From Calliphora vicina (lineage: Eukaryota; Arthropoda; Insecta; Diptera; Calliphoridae): a stretch of 64,000 bases of DNA. Where the stretch lies: positions 74,875,140 to 74,939,139 of the forward strand of contig NC_088781.1 in the NCBI RefSeq assembly GCF_958450345.1. The letters are read 5' to 3'. Each line of letters starts with the position of its first letter. Positions within the stretch are counted from its first letter, which is position 1. The position numbers were made by a program, and so were the translations under genes. Shown piece after piece: positions 34,944 through 46,812 of this stretch. The notes below the pieces were generated by a model, which saw only the letters and a list, made by a program, of their open reading frames with translations, was not told where the DNA came from and searched no databases.

Positions 34944-35109
34944 CAGTGCTGCCAACTTTTTTTTAGAGAAATCGTCAAGTTAACAAGGAAAAAATCGTCA
35001 AGACAAAAATACGTTAAAAATACCAAAAACATTTTTTTATTAACTATTATGTGACTATTATGTACATTTCTGTGAGACATTTTTTTAATAAGTAATTTTT
35101 AATTGCTAT

Positions 35110-35442
35110 ATTAAAACACTGATAATTATTTAACTTAAGATAATCTTTTGAAAACAATATTCCTTGTAATGTTGAAGAGTCCAAAGCATTTCTAATTTTT
35201 GTTTTATTTAAATTTACATTATTAAAAATTCTTTCAACGTTGGCCGACGAATGTGGTAGTGAAATTAAACTCGAAACAAATTGTGTTAAAATTGGGAAGG
35301 CCTATGCATTATTGACTCTCTTTAAATTAGAAACATTTTTCCAATGTTTCGAGTTCGGTGAATTTTATATTACGTAATTCTCGAACTTCATTATCAAGTT
35401 CTTGATATTCTTTTCCATTTAATAAATTTGGAATAAGTTTGG
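35110..35442 (-). pseudogene. hAT transposase C-terminus of element 4
   Basis: On the minus strand the frame reads LAKLIPNLLNGKEYQELDNE, then after a stop and frame change FPILTQFVSSLISLPHSSAN, VERIFNNVNLNKTK. The LP-x-SSANVERxF box is the hATC dimerisation signature. The preceding part continues on the other side of the BEL insertion. Stops and frame changes make it inactive. Confidence 0.75.
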
Positions 35443-35447
35443 CCAAT

Positions 35448-35914
35448 TGTTCAGAATTGAACACGGGTTTATTTAAGTATACTTTAACTTAAGTATGAAA
35501 TATTAAATATCATAAATCATAAGTAAAAGTGCATGGGTTAAGTCATAAAAAAATGTACGATTAGTTCACTTGTATTACAAATAAATGTTTATCACTTAGT
35601 TTTTATGTCAACCCCAAGTAGCGATAAGAATTTTAGTTGCAAGATGCACATTAATTCTTTTGTTTATGTAATTCATAGACAATTTAATGAGAGTTAAAAA
35701 TAGGCAATAAAACACATTCTTATCACTAGTGCGCTTGTTACCCCACGCTGTGATGAAAATATTACATTGATAAGGTTTCAAGTACACAAGCATACTTGAG
35801 ATCTTATCTTAGTTCTAGTTAATTTTAAGATTTTTATGTTTAGCTCTTAAGAAGTAAAATTGAATAAATATTTTAATGTCCTACAAAAATTCACTAAGGC
35901 AACATAGTCTTTCA
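35448..35914 (+). repeat. 5' LTR of BEL/Pao 2
   Basis: 467 bp, TGTTCAGAATTGAACACGGG to AACATAGTCTTTCA. It matches the 3' LTR base for base over long blocks and lacks the three insertions found there. AATAAATATTTTAATG near its end may serve polyadenylation. Confidence 0.9.
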
Positions 35915-35930
35915 TGGTCCTTCGAGCGCA
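35915..35930 (+). promoter_or_regulatory. Primer-binding site of BEL/Pao 2
   Basis: TGGTCCTTCGAGCG starts at the first base after the LTR; the TGG pairs with the CCA end of a tRNA. An arginine-type tRNA is possible, but I have not confirmed the tRNA. Confidence 0.6.
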
Positions 35931-36027
35931 AAAAAAACCAGCGGAAAAATTAAATAAAAATATAAATACATATTGAAAAAAAATAAATAAATAAAAAAAT
36001 ATTAATTTTTTTAAAAAAATAAAAAAT

Positions 36028-37399
36028 ATGGCGCAAAGACATCAATTATACGAGGCTCAGAAGGAGATAACAAATGAAGTCACCACTATTTTATCAAATA
36101 TAGAAAACACAGAGGTTCGGAGTGCATCAATTGCACATTACAAAAACCACGTGGAGAGCATAGAATTCCAATTTCTAAATAACGACAGTAAGCTCCAGAA
36201 GCTAGGAAGAACGTCTGTAGACTACTTCCAGAACAAGTTCTTTGAGTCAGGAGTAAAGCTCTTTGAACTGTGCAGAGCTGCGATGCAGATGTATAGCCAA
36301 AATTCTGCAGAAGCTGTATTGGCGACAGAAAAAGAGGAAGATCCAAAATATACTGTCATAAAATCTGTAGAATCCATTAAGGATGAAATAAGGGAAGAAG
36401 TGGCGTTGATGATGCAAAATTTTCTGCATGAATTAAAACCAATCCTTCAGGGAAGTGCTCCACAAGAGCAAGACAACTCTTTAAAAGAGTTAAAAAGTGC
36501 TCCAAGAGAGCCAGAAAGTGCTACAAAAGAGGTGGAAAGTGATCCAGAAAAAGATCCAAGAAAGCAGACAATACAATATGAAGAAGTCGACGTAGCCAAT
36601 GAAAAAGAAGAGGTGACGTCGAACCTCTTAATACAATTTAGAGAGATACGTAGAGAGATACGAAAATTTGAGGAATGATTATCTGACATTGAAGCAGAAA
36701 ACATTCTGATTTTGGAAGAAAAAGAAAATTTTGTTTACTAAGTTGGTCGACAAAATATTAGACCAACCAAGTACAAACATAATGTCAGCAAGCAGCCTGA
36801 GGAATTTGCTGAACATTACCAATGAAAGTATTCAGGCACTAAAGGCGATGGGAGTTAGTTTAGAAGATGCTGACCCAATACTCGCAAGAATAATAATAAG
36901 AAAACTTGATAAAGAAGGGCTCATATTATACGAGCAGAATACTCGAAAATCAAAAGAAATTCAAATTCTAAGAGATGTTATGCAATTTATTGAATTGCAA
37001 TGTGAAGCATTGGAGGCATCTACAACTAAAAAATTCAACAATACGGATAACCATAAAAAACAACAATTTCGAGCAACGGTACTCTCAACAGAAAATAGTT
37101 ATTGCAACTATTGTAAAATAAGCGGCCATAAAATTCGAGAGTGTACAAAATTCATGGCAATAACAGTGGAAAATCGGAATTCCTGGGTTCGTGGAGGAAA
37201 AATTTGTAACATCTGCCTAAACCACAGGATGGATAAGAGATGCTTCCAAAAAACGAAATGCCAACAATGCGGCAAAATGCATAACACACTTTTACATATC
37301 AATTTTGTAAAATCAACAGCAACAGCGAATGTGTTACTTTCTACAGCACAAGTGAAAGTGCAGTCTTTGCATGGCGAATATGTAGTTCTAAGAGCTTAA
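36028..37399 (+). pseudogene. BEL/Pao 2 gag
   Basis: The start ATG (MAQRHQLYEAQKEITNE) lies about 100 bp after the LTR. The first frame ends at 36678 after a Glu/Lys-rich region with repeats of SAPREPESATKEVE type; the second runs 36731-37399 after a probable deletion. It contains ALKAMGVSLEDADPILARII and the knuckles CNYCKISGHKIREC, CNICLNHRMDKRC and CQQCGKMHNTLLH. It would build the particle and bind RNA. Broken. Confidence 0.8.
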
Positions 37400-38079
37400 A
37401 TAGAGCATTGTTCCCAGGTAACAACAGTGTCAGAGGAAGCATCTCAAATATTGGCGCTTCCGCGAATTAAGGTGTAGTAGTTGGCGTTTCAAAATCAAAG
37501 ATAAGATTAACAATGAAACCACGATTTTTAAGCGACCGGTCCGTGGAAACAGATGCGCTGATATTACCACAACTGACTGGAGCACAACCTGATCATTCGT
37601 TTAAATTCAATATTAACGAATGGAATAATTTCGTGTTAGCAGATCCATCATTAAATAAATCAGATCATATTGATATCGTGATTGGAATGGATATCATAAC
37701 CAACATTATTGAAGATGGCATATATAAAAGAGATGGTATTTTGGCTCAATCCACAATCTTTGGATGGATTTTATCAGGTGTCATACATAAAAAGGAGAAT
37801 CCTAGAAAAGTTATAGTAGCAGTTACGAACTTGGAGCGATTTTGGGAGCTGGAAGAACTACCTACAAATTCCGAAGACTACGAAGAAGATAAACTATGTT
37901 TAGACCTATTCAATGAAACCACCGAAGTAGACGGCGACAATAGAATTGTAGTTAATCTACCGATTAAAAAGGATGAAAGTGAACTTGGTGACTCCAGAAA
38001 ACAGGCGCTAGCAAGACTTCTTTCACTGGAAAGAAAACTAGAAGCAAAGCAAACTAGAACAAAAGGAAGACTACCATAA
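37400..38079 (+). pseudogene. BEL/Pao 2 protease remnant and linker
   Basis: Just after 37399 a few bases still read TTVSEEASQILALPRIKV, the distal part of a BEL protease. The catalytic DSG motif should lie at the stop at 37397-37399, where AEIEH replaces it. From 37513 the linker is open: LADPSLNKSDHIDIVIGMDI, STIFGWILSGVI and ELEELPTNSEDYEEDK. The protease therefore seems inactive. Confidence 0.65.
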
Positions 38080-38897
38080 ATTCATGAAGGAGTTCTACAG
38101 CGTGGTCATATGGAGAGTGTAAATATAGCGAACAGTGGTAAATATTATTTACCTCACCAAGCAGTTATAAGAGAAGGCAGTCTGACTACAAAATTGAGAG
38201 TAGTGTTCGACGCATCCGCAAAGACGTCAAATGGAAAAAGCCTAAATGATGTCATGCATACCGGTCCTAGGCTACAAAATGACATCTTTGATATTCTTAC
38301 CAAATGGAGGCTGTGGAAGTTCGTTATTATAGCAGATGTTGCGGAAATGTATCCACAAGTTAAAGTCGCACCAAAACACCAACAATATCAACATATTTTA
38401 TGGAGAGAAAGCAAGAATGAGATAATTAAAGAATATAAATTAAAACGGTAACATATGGAACTGCCTCTGCACCGTTTTTAGCCGTAAGGTCGTTATTTTT
38501 TATTGCTGATGGATGCGCAAATGAAGAAATAAAATCTATCACCAAAGAAGACTTCTACATGGTTGACCTTATAACGGGAGTTGATACAATACTTCAATGC
38601 AAAAATATTCAACAATAAATAATGAGCCATTTAGCAAACTATGGCTTCAACTTAAGAAAGTGGCTATCAAATAATTACAAAATAATTAAAAATGTATGCA
38701 GTTCAAAAAATAACGCTATGATCCAAATTGAAGACGATGAATCTATTAAAACTTTGGGGTTGCAGTGGGATCCTGTATTGGACAACTTCAGATTTAAGAA
38801 TAATTTTTCGAATAATGGAAATTTAACAAAAAGACATGCTCTATCTGAAGTGGCTAAAATCTTTGATCCATTAGGATGGTTGTCACCAGTGGGATGA
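38080..38897 (+). pseudogene. BEL/Pao 2 reverse transcriptase
   Basis: Frames at 38110-38451 and 38622-38897, with a broken piece between, give KLRVVFDASAKTSNGKSLND, MHTGPRLQNDIFDIL and FVIIADVAEMYPQVKVAPKH, then IFDPLGWLSPVG. The catalytic box near 38554-38580 reads FYMVDLITG where FYVDDLITG is expected, so one catalytic Asp is lost. Several frame changes confirm inactivity. Confidence 0.8.
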
Positions 38898-38901
38898 AGA
38901 A

Positions 38902-40000
38902 TTGTCAGCAGAATTAAAAGAAGAATGGCAGCAGTTTACAACGGATCTACCCGAACTACAAAAAATTCGTATGCCAAGATGGTTGCAGATAAATACAAGT
39001 GAAAAATTTCAATTACATGGGTTTGCATACGCTTCAGAAAAAGCATATGCAGCAGTGGTATATCTGAAAATTGAAGAATCTATTACAATTGTTGCTGCTA
39101 AAACAAAAGTTAATCCTATAAAAAATAGGAAAACATTACCGAAGCTGGAGCTATGTGCTCTTAGCGAAACTACTAAATAAAGAATCAGCTACAATAAAAG
39201 GGCAGCATTCATTGTATGCCTGGAGCGATTCGACGATTACTTTGGCTTGGATAACAAATAAAACAAATAAGGACAAATTCGTAAGAAATCGAGTAGCAAA
39301 AATTATAAATATGATTCCTAATGCCAAATGGAGTCATGTATGCAGTAAAGATAATCCAGCAGACGTAGCATCTCGTGGAATTAGTGCTCTCAAACTAAAG
39401 GCACATGTGATATGGTGGAATGGTCCAGAATGGTTGAAATTTTCGTCTGAATACTGGCCTAAGAAAGAAGAAGAAGAATGTGTTAAGAGCATCACTACCA
39501 CCACAAAAAGTTCTGGATTCTTAATGGAGCTTATTAATAAATTGTCGAGTTTTTCTAAACATCAAAGAGTAGTGGCATATATCCTAAGATTTGCAAATAA
39601 GTTGCGCAAAAAATCTCATGCTACACAATATCTTTCTGTGAATGAATTAGAAGAAGATGAGGTTTATATTACACGATGTCACCAAGAATTAGAATTACAA
39701 GAGGAGATAGCCGAATTAAGAAAAACTGGTGTAGTAAATAGAAATAGCAGAATATCCAGTTTGTTTCCATTTATAGATCAGAATGGAATTATTCGTGTCG
39801 GTGGTAGATTGCAAAATTCAAAGTTACCATTTAATCAACAACATCCGATTATATTGCGAAAATCTCATCTGACATCTTTACTCATAGAAAAGGCGCATAT
39901 TTCAACGTTACATGGTGGTAACCGGTTAGTTGAAGCAACGCTAAGGCGTAAATATTGGATTCTTGATATGAAAAAAAAAACTCTATTAAGAAATGTATAA
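38902..40000 (+). pseudogene. BEL/Pao 2 RNase H and integrase N-terminus
   Basis: 38902-39180 has QLHGFAYASEKAYAAVVYL (DASE expected, so the first Asp is Tyr) and LPKLELCAL. After a frame change, 39155-40000 has LYAWSDSTITLAWI, SKDNPADVASRGISALKL, then FIDQNGIIRVGGRLQNSKLP and HISTLHGGNRLVEATLRRKY, the last being the histidine part of the integrase zinc finger. The cysteines follow out of frame near 40003-40020. Confidence 0.82.
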
Positions 40001-40050
40001 GAAGCTGTTCAAAATGCATTCGATATAGCCATGAACGAGCAAAACAACTG

Positions 40051-40397
40051 ATGGGCAATCTTCCAGAGTCTCGTGTGTCAGTATCAGCCCCATTTCAACA
40101 TGTCGGAGTAGATTATGCTGGTCCTATACACATGAAGTTTTCAAAAGGTAGAGGACAGAAATCATACAAAGCGTATATAGCTGTTTTTGTCTGCATGGAG
40201 ACAAAGGCGATACACTTAGAAGCAGTCAGCGATCTGACATCAGAAGCATTCCTAGCCGCTTTAAGACGATTTTTTGGAAGAAGGGGTGCCAGTTCTGATA
40301 TTTACTCGGATAACGGAACAAACATTGTTGGCGCAAATAAAAAATTATGTAATGATTTTAAAGCTGCAATTCGTAACAATTAGACGGTTATTCCTAT
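40051..40397 (+). pseudogene. BEL/Pao 2 integrase core, first part
   Basis: VGVDYAGPIHMKF and IYSDNGTNIVGANKKL supply the first two catalytic Asp residues. A stop at 40381 precedes the insertion of the gypsy element at 40402; the remainder with the catalytic Glu resumes at 48668. Confidence 0.85.
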
Positions 40398-40401
40398 ACT
40401 T

Positions 40402-41395
40402 TGTAACGACACGGTTTTCCGCTGGTTGCCGGGGTAGTCTCAGCGAAGTCCAGGGTCGTGTTGTTGTCTTGATTGAAGAGAAACCACAAAGTTCACCTAT
40501 GTCGTCTCAGTAAAGGAATAAAAGACGCAGTTCTCTTAAACGTTATAATACGTATAACTTTATTTTAATTTTACAAATAACACAAAAACTCAATCTAAAG
40601 AGTAACGCCAACTGTCTGGCTGGGGCCACGGGGAGCAAGGTAGCAACTAGTCAGTCGTGCTGAGATAAAATCTGTTCATGACGACGCTGTTGGGCTAAAT
40701 TAACAAGCGACTATTAGGACTTGCCTACACCACGTCGCTAACGTCGTAGGTGTCGGACAAGAGTGTCACAAGGTAGAGGTATAACCTCTGGATGTACCAC
40801 TGGTTTCCCACTAGTGCCTCTTAGAATAGCCAATTAGTTGTACCCTGGTGAGCTAGATCAATAAGCTACTATTGGGACTTGCCTACACCACGTCGCTAAC
40901 GTCGTAGGTGTCGGACAAGAGTGTTACAAAGTAGAGGTATAACCTCTGGGTGTACCACTGGTTTCCCACTAGTTGCCTTTTAAAGCTAACCAATTAGTTA
41001 GTACTACTCGTCGCTAACGTCGAGTTGTTCTTACCGCTTAGCCACCTGCTGGCAGACTGAACTCAATTTCACAGTGTGCCTTCTTTTATACCCGTGTCGG
41101 ACAACTAAGCTACTACAACCTTCGTTGGTAACGATCGTACTATGGTACTTTTATTACATTCTGCATGGTTGTATTTTGGGATAGTAATATTAAATTGACT
41201 CTCTTATTTACCAATAAATAAAATTTTTTACTTATATAAATAAAAACGTTAAATTCAAATCATTTATATAAAACAAATAAAATAAGTATTTCATTTAAAC
41301 AAAGCATAAAATAAATACAATTCACTTAAAAATAAAAAATAATAAAATAAAATTCGATGTAGTCAAAAACGAGTTTAACGACTTTTGTCGTTACA
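40402..41395 (-). repeat. 3' LTR of gypsy A, with internal duplication
   Basis: 994 bp against 774 bp in the partner. The extra length comes mainly from a second copy of a unit of about 158 bp (TTGCCTACACCACGTCGCTA, GAGGTATAACCTCTG, CACTGGTTTCCCACTAG) at 40703-41010. Confidence 0.9.
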
Positions 41396-41421
41396 TTATC
41401 CCGTTGCTTCCCCTTGTGGAA

Positions 41422-42672
41422 TTACGGGTTGAGCCACATTATGCGTATATTGTCTGTTCGGGATACCAGTACGCGAAAACGCTGCCCATCAATGATTTTC
41501 ATCATACGTAGTTGTTGATGTGACTCCCGGACAGCCAAGTCATCCGCTATACTTTGTCTCAGGCGCTCGGGAACCTGCGCCAGACATAACTCCCTGGGGC
41601 TTGATGGTATGGGAGGTGTGGTGGACATCGCTGATGATCGTAGGGTTGTACGTGAGGGCGACATTAATGGGGGCAGTGTGGGTGATGAGGTTGATGACGT
41701 AGCTGATGATGTAGATGAAGATGTTGATGATGATGTCGATGATGTAGAGGAATATGTTGATGATATTTTGTCTGCACTATTACTTATTGGCTTGGGTGTA
41801 ACCATTTCTGGTGGTTGTGTATTTGATGGAAGCCATGATGCAGCCGAATTGGGGCATGATGACGGCGACTTTGTCGATGGACTAAACCAATCTCGGCCAG
41901 GCGTCTTCGGTACATTACCATCATAGGAGGGAGTTATTGTCTCATTGGCTGTGGTTGATTTGGGTGAGGCTAAAATATGCTCAATATGTTCCTCTGGTAT
42001 ATTATGACCTATGTTTTCCCTCGTAACATTGATAACCTAGGTAACGATATTGGCTATCCCTAATCTCCCAAGATCCCAATTTTCATTTTCCCAATCGAGT
42101 GATGAGGGTGAGCGGGTCGGCAGTGGAGATGGTGGTGTTGTTGGTCTCATACATAAAAAGTCCGATAAACCAAAAAAAGTCCGATAAACCTCCTCTACCG
42201 AAGGCATATCACAGTCTTGGAGCAAAGTTTCCACATCGCCCAACCCAATAAAGTTTTCCACTTCTATTGCTGGTGGTGGTGGTGGTAGTGATTCGATTTC
42301 CTCCTCTTCTTCTATTTCTGGTGGTAGTGGTGGTGATGGTTCGACTTCCTCTTCTATCTCTGCTCGTGGTAATGATTCGACCTCCTCTTCGACATCCTTA
42401 TTTTGAACCCCTTTCGGCGGAGTGTCATCAATCACGATCACTTCTGGATCACATGGCCTGTTGACGTTTTGTTGTGCTGACATCCGGATCTCGGTTTTTA
42501 CAAAAACTGGCTCGGCGTTTCCTTGGGTTGTATTGACTGCAAGCCCCTTTGCTGGTACTGGGAATGTTATCTTCGTCCAAAAAAATAGTTTTTCGAATTT
42601 TCGCTTTCTCTCTTTCGGCATTCTTTTTAAACTTTTGGCTCGTCTTTTCAAACTTGCGTCGTTCTGCACTCA
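41422..42672 (-). pseudogene. Third open frame of gypsy A: acidic, Pro- and Ser-rich, not an envelope
   Basis: On the minus strand an ATG at 42672 starts MSAERRKFEKTSQKFKKN, a basic, coiled-coil-like head. After a frame change near 42455 come VIVIDDTPPKG, runs of Glu with PPLPPEIEEEEE and PPPPPAIEVENF, and FGLSDFLCMRPTTPPSP. A stop at 42037-42039 is followed by a Ser/Thr run (SSTSSSTSSSTSSATSS) and a tail PERLRQSIADDLAVRESHQQ ending at 41422. There is no signal peptide, furin site or membrane segment. The frame lies in the env position. I do not recognise the product; the basic head and acidic middle suggest a nuclear or nucleic-acid-binding protein, which is only a guess. Confidence 0.5.
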
Positions 42673-42690
42673 TCTTTGTTGACTGATTAC

Positions 42691-43857
42691 TAGGGGGCGG
42701 ATTTATATGCAAATGCATGTTTTTTCTCAAACGTCCAAATACAATGTAGACCAATTATCTATCTGAATCGCACATTTTGGTGCAAAATGGCATCGATTTG
42801 TTAGTGCATATTTTTGCATATTTTATTGATAATGCATATTTTGTTATATTTTACTTCAAAATGCATATTTATATGCATATTATGCCAATTTTTAATAAAA
42901 ATATAATTTTTTGTCATTAATGGGCAATACATTATTTCGACATTTTTTTTGTCGAATTTATTATAGAAATAGCAGTAGATAACATTTACTAACTAACTTC
43001 TTTCGACATCGAGAAACTGGCATTAAGTTCTTCATTTCTTTAACAGTAATTGAAAATTATCATTTCAAAACACTTTTCTTCAAAAAAGTTTAGTTTTTTT
43101 AAGTATCAAAAAATCATTAAATGTATCGAAAAACATTCATATTTGTTTTAATTGCAAATTCGATTTATAAGAGATTTCGTTATCGAAAGATTCACATACA
43201 CAGTTACAGCTCCTGACAGTAATTTCTACGAGACTGTCGTAAACTAGTGATTTTGGATAACTTAGAGACACTATAGATTACATAGAGACACTTAAGTGAT
43301 AATTGTCTTTATGCTAGATTCCATGGGATGTATAAAGTAACCAATTGACTTCTCTCTGCATTACAAATATCACGTCAAATGACCCAAAATATATAAATTG
43401 GAGTCAGCCAAGTGATCAGATATTATTTCCCTCTATAAGGGATACATTTACTAATTGCTTAATTGCTTGGTTATTACGAGATAAATATTAAGGTTGGATG
43501 CTACTTTACACCACGATCAAAATAGAGAAGCTCTAAAGATTATGGATTTAAACAAGTATTCATACCAAGATATTACAATTAATATATCGTCCATCGTTTT
43601 TTCAGAAGAAAAATTATTTTAAAAATAGTTTTAGAACTTTATTTGTTTAATTCCTGGTATAATTTAAAGAGTTCTAACTGCTGGCAACAGTGTTGTGTAT
43701 TTTTTGGACATTTAGAATTCCATACTTAATTATTTTATGTTTCTGCACAAAAATATAAGTGCATATTTTTTAAATTTTGAGGTCATATTTTGATTTTTTT
43801 GAAGCATATTTTAGGCGCATATTTTCCAATAATAAATGCATGAAAATCCGCCCCCTA
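42691..43857. mobile_element. hAT-type element 5, inside gypsy A
   Basis: TAGGGGGCGGATTT and AAATCCGCCCCCTA-type ends (right: TGAAAATCCGCCCCCTA) are flanked by a perfect 8-bp CTGATTAC (42683-42690 and 43858-43865). The word GCATATTTT recurs many times near both ends. No transposase frame is present. Confidence 0.88.
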
Positions 43858-43941
43858 CTGATTACCCTTCGAAATTTCTTTTTGAATCTAATCAAAGAAA
43901 TAAGAGCAAATATAATAAATTAGCTGACGGATTTTATTACT

Positions 43942-44976
43942 TTATTGATAGTAAGGTTTTAGTTCACTAATGTGCGCTTTGCGCATGTCTTTATTTTGAA
44001 TTCCGACAATTTCCACAATAACGGGGTTCAAAAATCCCTTAACGACATAAGGTCCCCCATACTTCGGTGCTAATTTGGCAGCAAAATAATCAATTGCTTT
44101 TGACAGTGGATGCTGCCTCACCAGGACTTGGTCCCCAATATTTGGTTTCCACCGACGACGACGTAGATTATATTGGTTTTCTGAAGCCTTCGCTAGATTT
44201 CGTCTTACAATTCTGAACACTTCTTTTAGCTCGGTGGCTCTTTCATCGGGGGTTATATTTCGAGCTCCTGTTCCTATAGTTACCTCATCATATAGAGCCT
44301 TCGGCAGCCGCGGTTCTCTAACCTGCGTTAGATATGCCGGTGAGTAACCCGTAGATTCGGAACTGCTGGTATTAATCGCAAGTATTATTTCTGGTAAGAG
44401 TTCGTCCCATGTGGTATGTTGTTGACCCGAAAACTGAGCTATGATAGTTTTAATGGTGCGGTTTGCCCTCTCTGTAGGATTTTCCTGTGGAGTGTATGGG
44501 GCAGTAAACTGTTGATGCACACCAATGTCATTCAAATATACGAGATGTGAATTGCGTTCCATTGTCGGTGACAATCATCTTTGGCACTCCATAGCGAGCC
44601 ACTATACGTTCACGGAAAGCTTTAACAAGGCCCTCTGAAGTTGCTTTTCTCATTGGTACTAGTTCGCACCACTTCGAAATGTTATCGAAGAACACTAAGA
44701 GCATGGTGTTTCCGTGCTTCGTCCTAGGTAATGGACCCACAAAATCTGCGAAAATGGTGGACCAAGGTTCATCTGGTATCCGAAAGAGCATAACTCCGGC
44801 GGGTTGTTGCTGAGAAACCTTATATTTTTGGCAGATTTCACAATTGCGAACATATCGTTTTATATCCCGGGTCATTCCCTGCCAATAATATCGACATGCT
44901 ACCTTATTAATGGTTTTTCTAATTCCTAAGTGACCACCGGCTGCACAGTCATGATTTTCTTGTAATACATTTTCTC
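43942..44976 (-). pseudogene. Gypsy A integrase
   Basis: In minus-strand order: HLGIRKTINK and CEICQKYKV form the zinc finger (spanning 44976-44820), then IFADFVGPLPRTKHG, MIVTDNGTQFTSR and PTERANRTIKT provide the D, D, E triad. A frame change at about 44570 separates the halves. The C-terminal end carries GDQVLVRQHPLS and KYGGPYVVKGF, the usual gypsy GPY/F module, and ends LKPYYQ at 43942. The catalytic residues are intact, the frame is not. Confidence 0.9.
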
Positions 44977-46795
44977 TTAAGGGCGTAGCAACACATAACT
45001 TCCATGAAGTACATTGAACTGGCGTGAAAAGTGCTTGTACAGTTGGTCCCCTATTATGGCATAGTCTGCAAATTTATTTGGCTGATCCCGTACTTCTGCC
45101 ATTCGCGCTTCCATGGACATAAAACGGGGGTTTTTGTTTGAACCATGTTGACACCTGACTGGCTGTCGTGATAGTGCATCTGTTACAATATTTAGTTTTC
45201 CTTTTCGATATTGAATAGAAAATTTGTATTGCTGTAGTTCGAGTGCCCATCGTGCAAGTCTTCCCGTTGGGTTGTCGATTGAATTTAACCACTTTAACGC
45301 AAGGTGGTCGGTCACGACAATGAATTCGTATCCTTTGAGATAGGGTCTCATGTTACGTATACCCCAGACAATAGCTAGACACTCTTTTTCGGTAGCTGAA
45401 TAATTATTTTCTGCTCCATTCAGACGTCGGCTGGCATACGCTATTACATGCTCTGTGCTATCTGTAGTTTGTGTCAAGACCGCACCTAGCCCATAGTCAC
45501 TGGCATCAGTTTGTAGCAGGAACGTTTTTGTAAAATCTGGGCACGACAATACAGGCGCCGTTGTTAGTTTCCCTTTAAGGAGATCAAAATCATTTTGTTG
45601 TTCTTCTCCCCACTTCCAGTGTTTGCCCTTTTTAAGCAGGCGAGTCAGTGAGTGAAAAATTGTGGCGAAGTCGGGAACAAAACGTCGATACCACGATGTG
45701 ACACCTAAAAAACGACGGACTTCCTTAACATTCTTTGGTGGAAGCATTTCAGAAATAGCCGCGACCTTATCTGGATCAGTTTTAATACCATTGATGGTCA
45801 CCACATGACCCAAATACTTCGTTTCGGTGTTAAAAAATTGGCATTTTTCTATGTTGATTCTTAGTTTGACAGATCGCAATCGTCGAAATACTTCTTTTAA
45901 GTTGGCCAAATGCTCTTCAAACGTGGACCCGATGACAATAATGTCATCTAAATATGCAAATGCGTGGGGTTCCATATCTGCTCCTATTACGTTGTCTAAT
46001 GCTCGTTGAAAGGTTGCGGGAGTCGAGTGCAAACCAAATGGCATCACCCGCCATTGATATAAACCTCTTCCGGTGACGGCGAATGCAGTATACTTTTTAC
46101 TTTTTTCATCCATAGGGATCTGCCAGTAACCATCTTTTAAGTCCAGACTGCTAATAAATTTTGCATTTCGGAGGCGACTTAGTATGGTGTCTATTCGTGG
46201 TAAGGGATATGCATCCGGCAGAAACCTTAAATTTAATTGTCGAAACTCCATGCGTACGCCACCTTCCGTCCTTTTTTTTAACTAAGGTGATGGGGAAGCT
46301 ATAGGGGCTACATGATGGCTCAATACATCCACGGGAAATCAACTGATTGACCTCCGCATCGATGATAGCTTGCATCGCAGGATTTCGTTGCGCGTAACGT
46401 AGTTTAATCGGTCTGTCATCTTTCATAATTATTTTATGGGGATCAATATTTGATAGCCCATTAATCTTCTGAAACTTCGGTAGTTCTTCCGCCAAGAATT
46501 TTGATACCTGTAGCTGTTGTCCGGGTGACAACGTTTTTTTCTCATCACATTCAGTGGGCGTACATAAAATTTTAGGTATATAAACAACTTCTCTTACCTG
46601 AAGTTCTAGACTTCTATTGCAGAGGTTCATATTGATGTTTTCCGGTTTCCTACTTCCACAGTTTACTTCAAGGCCGGCACAAGTATGAGTGGTGTTGAAG
46701 ATTCGTAAGAAGTCAATCCCCAGGATGATGTCTTCTGTAGATTCTTCCATAATTAGGAAATTACATTCTGCTGAAATATTTCCTAAGGTAACCAT
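44977..46795 (-). pseudogene. Gypsy A reverse transcriptase and RNase H
   Basis: The frame from 46795 carries the protease end (DIILGIDFLRIF) and LISRGCIEPSCSPYSFPITL, VKKKDGRWR. A frame change near 46260 leads to the long 46251-44977 frame: FRQLNLRFLPDAYPLPRI, SLDLKDGYWQIPMDEKSKKY, the intact catalytic box FAYLDDIIVIG, then RNase H motifs LLQTDASDYGLGAVL and VVTDHLALKWLNS, and DALSRQP. A stop at 44977 separates it from integrase. This is the best preserved polymerase in the window. Confidence 0.93.
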
Positions 46796-46812
46796 AAATT
46801 TTGCAGCTTCCT

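Noticed and set aside
41609..41926. Asp/Val-rich open frame on the plus strand
   Set aside because: It is the mirror of the Ser/Thr run in the minus-strand third gene of gypsy A.
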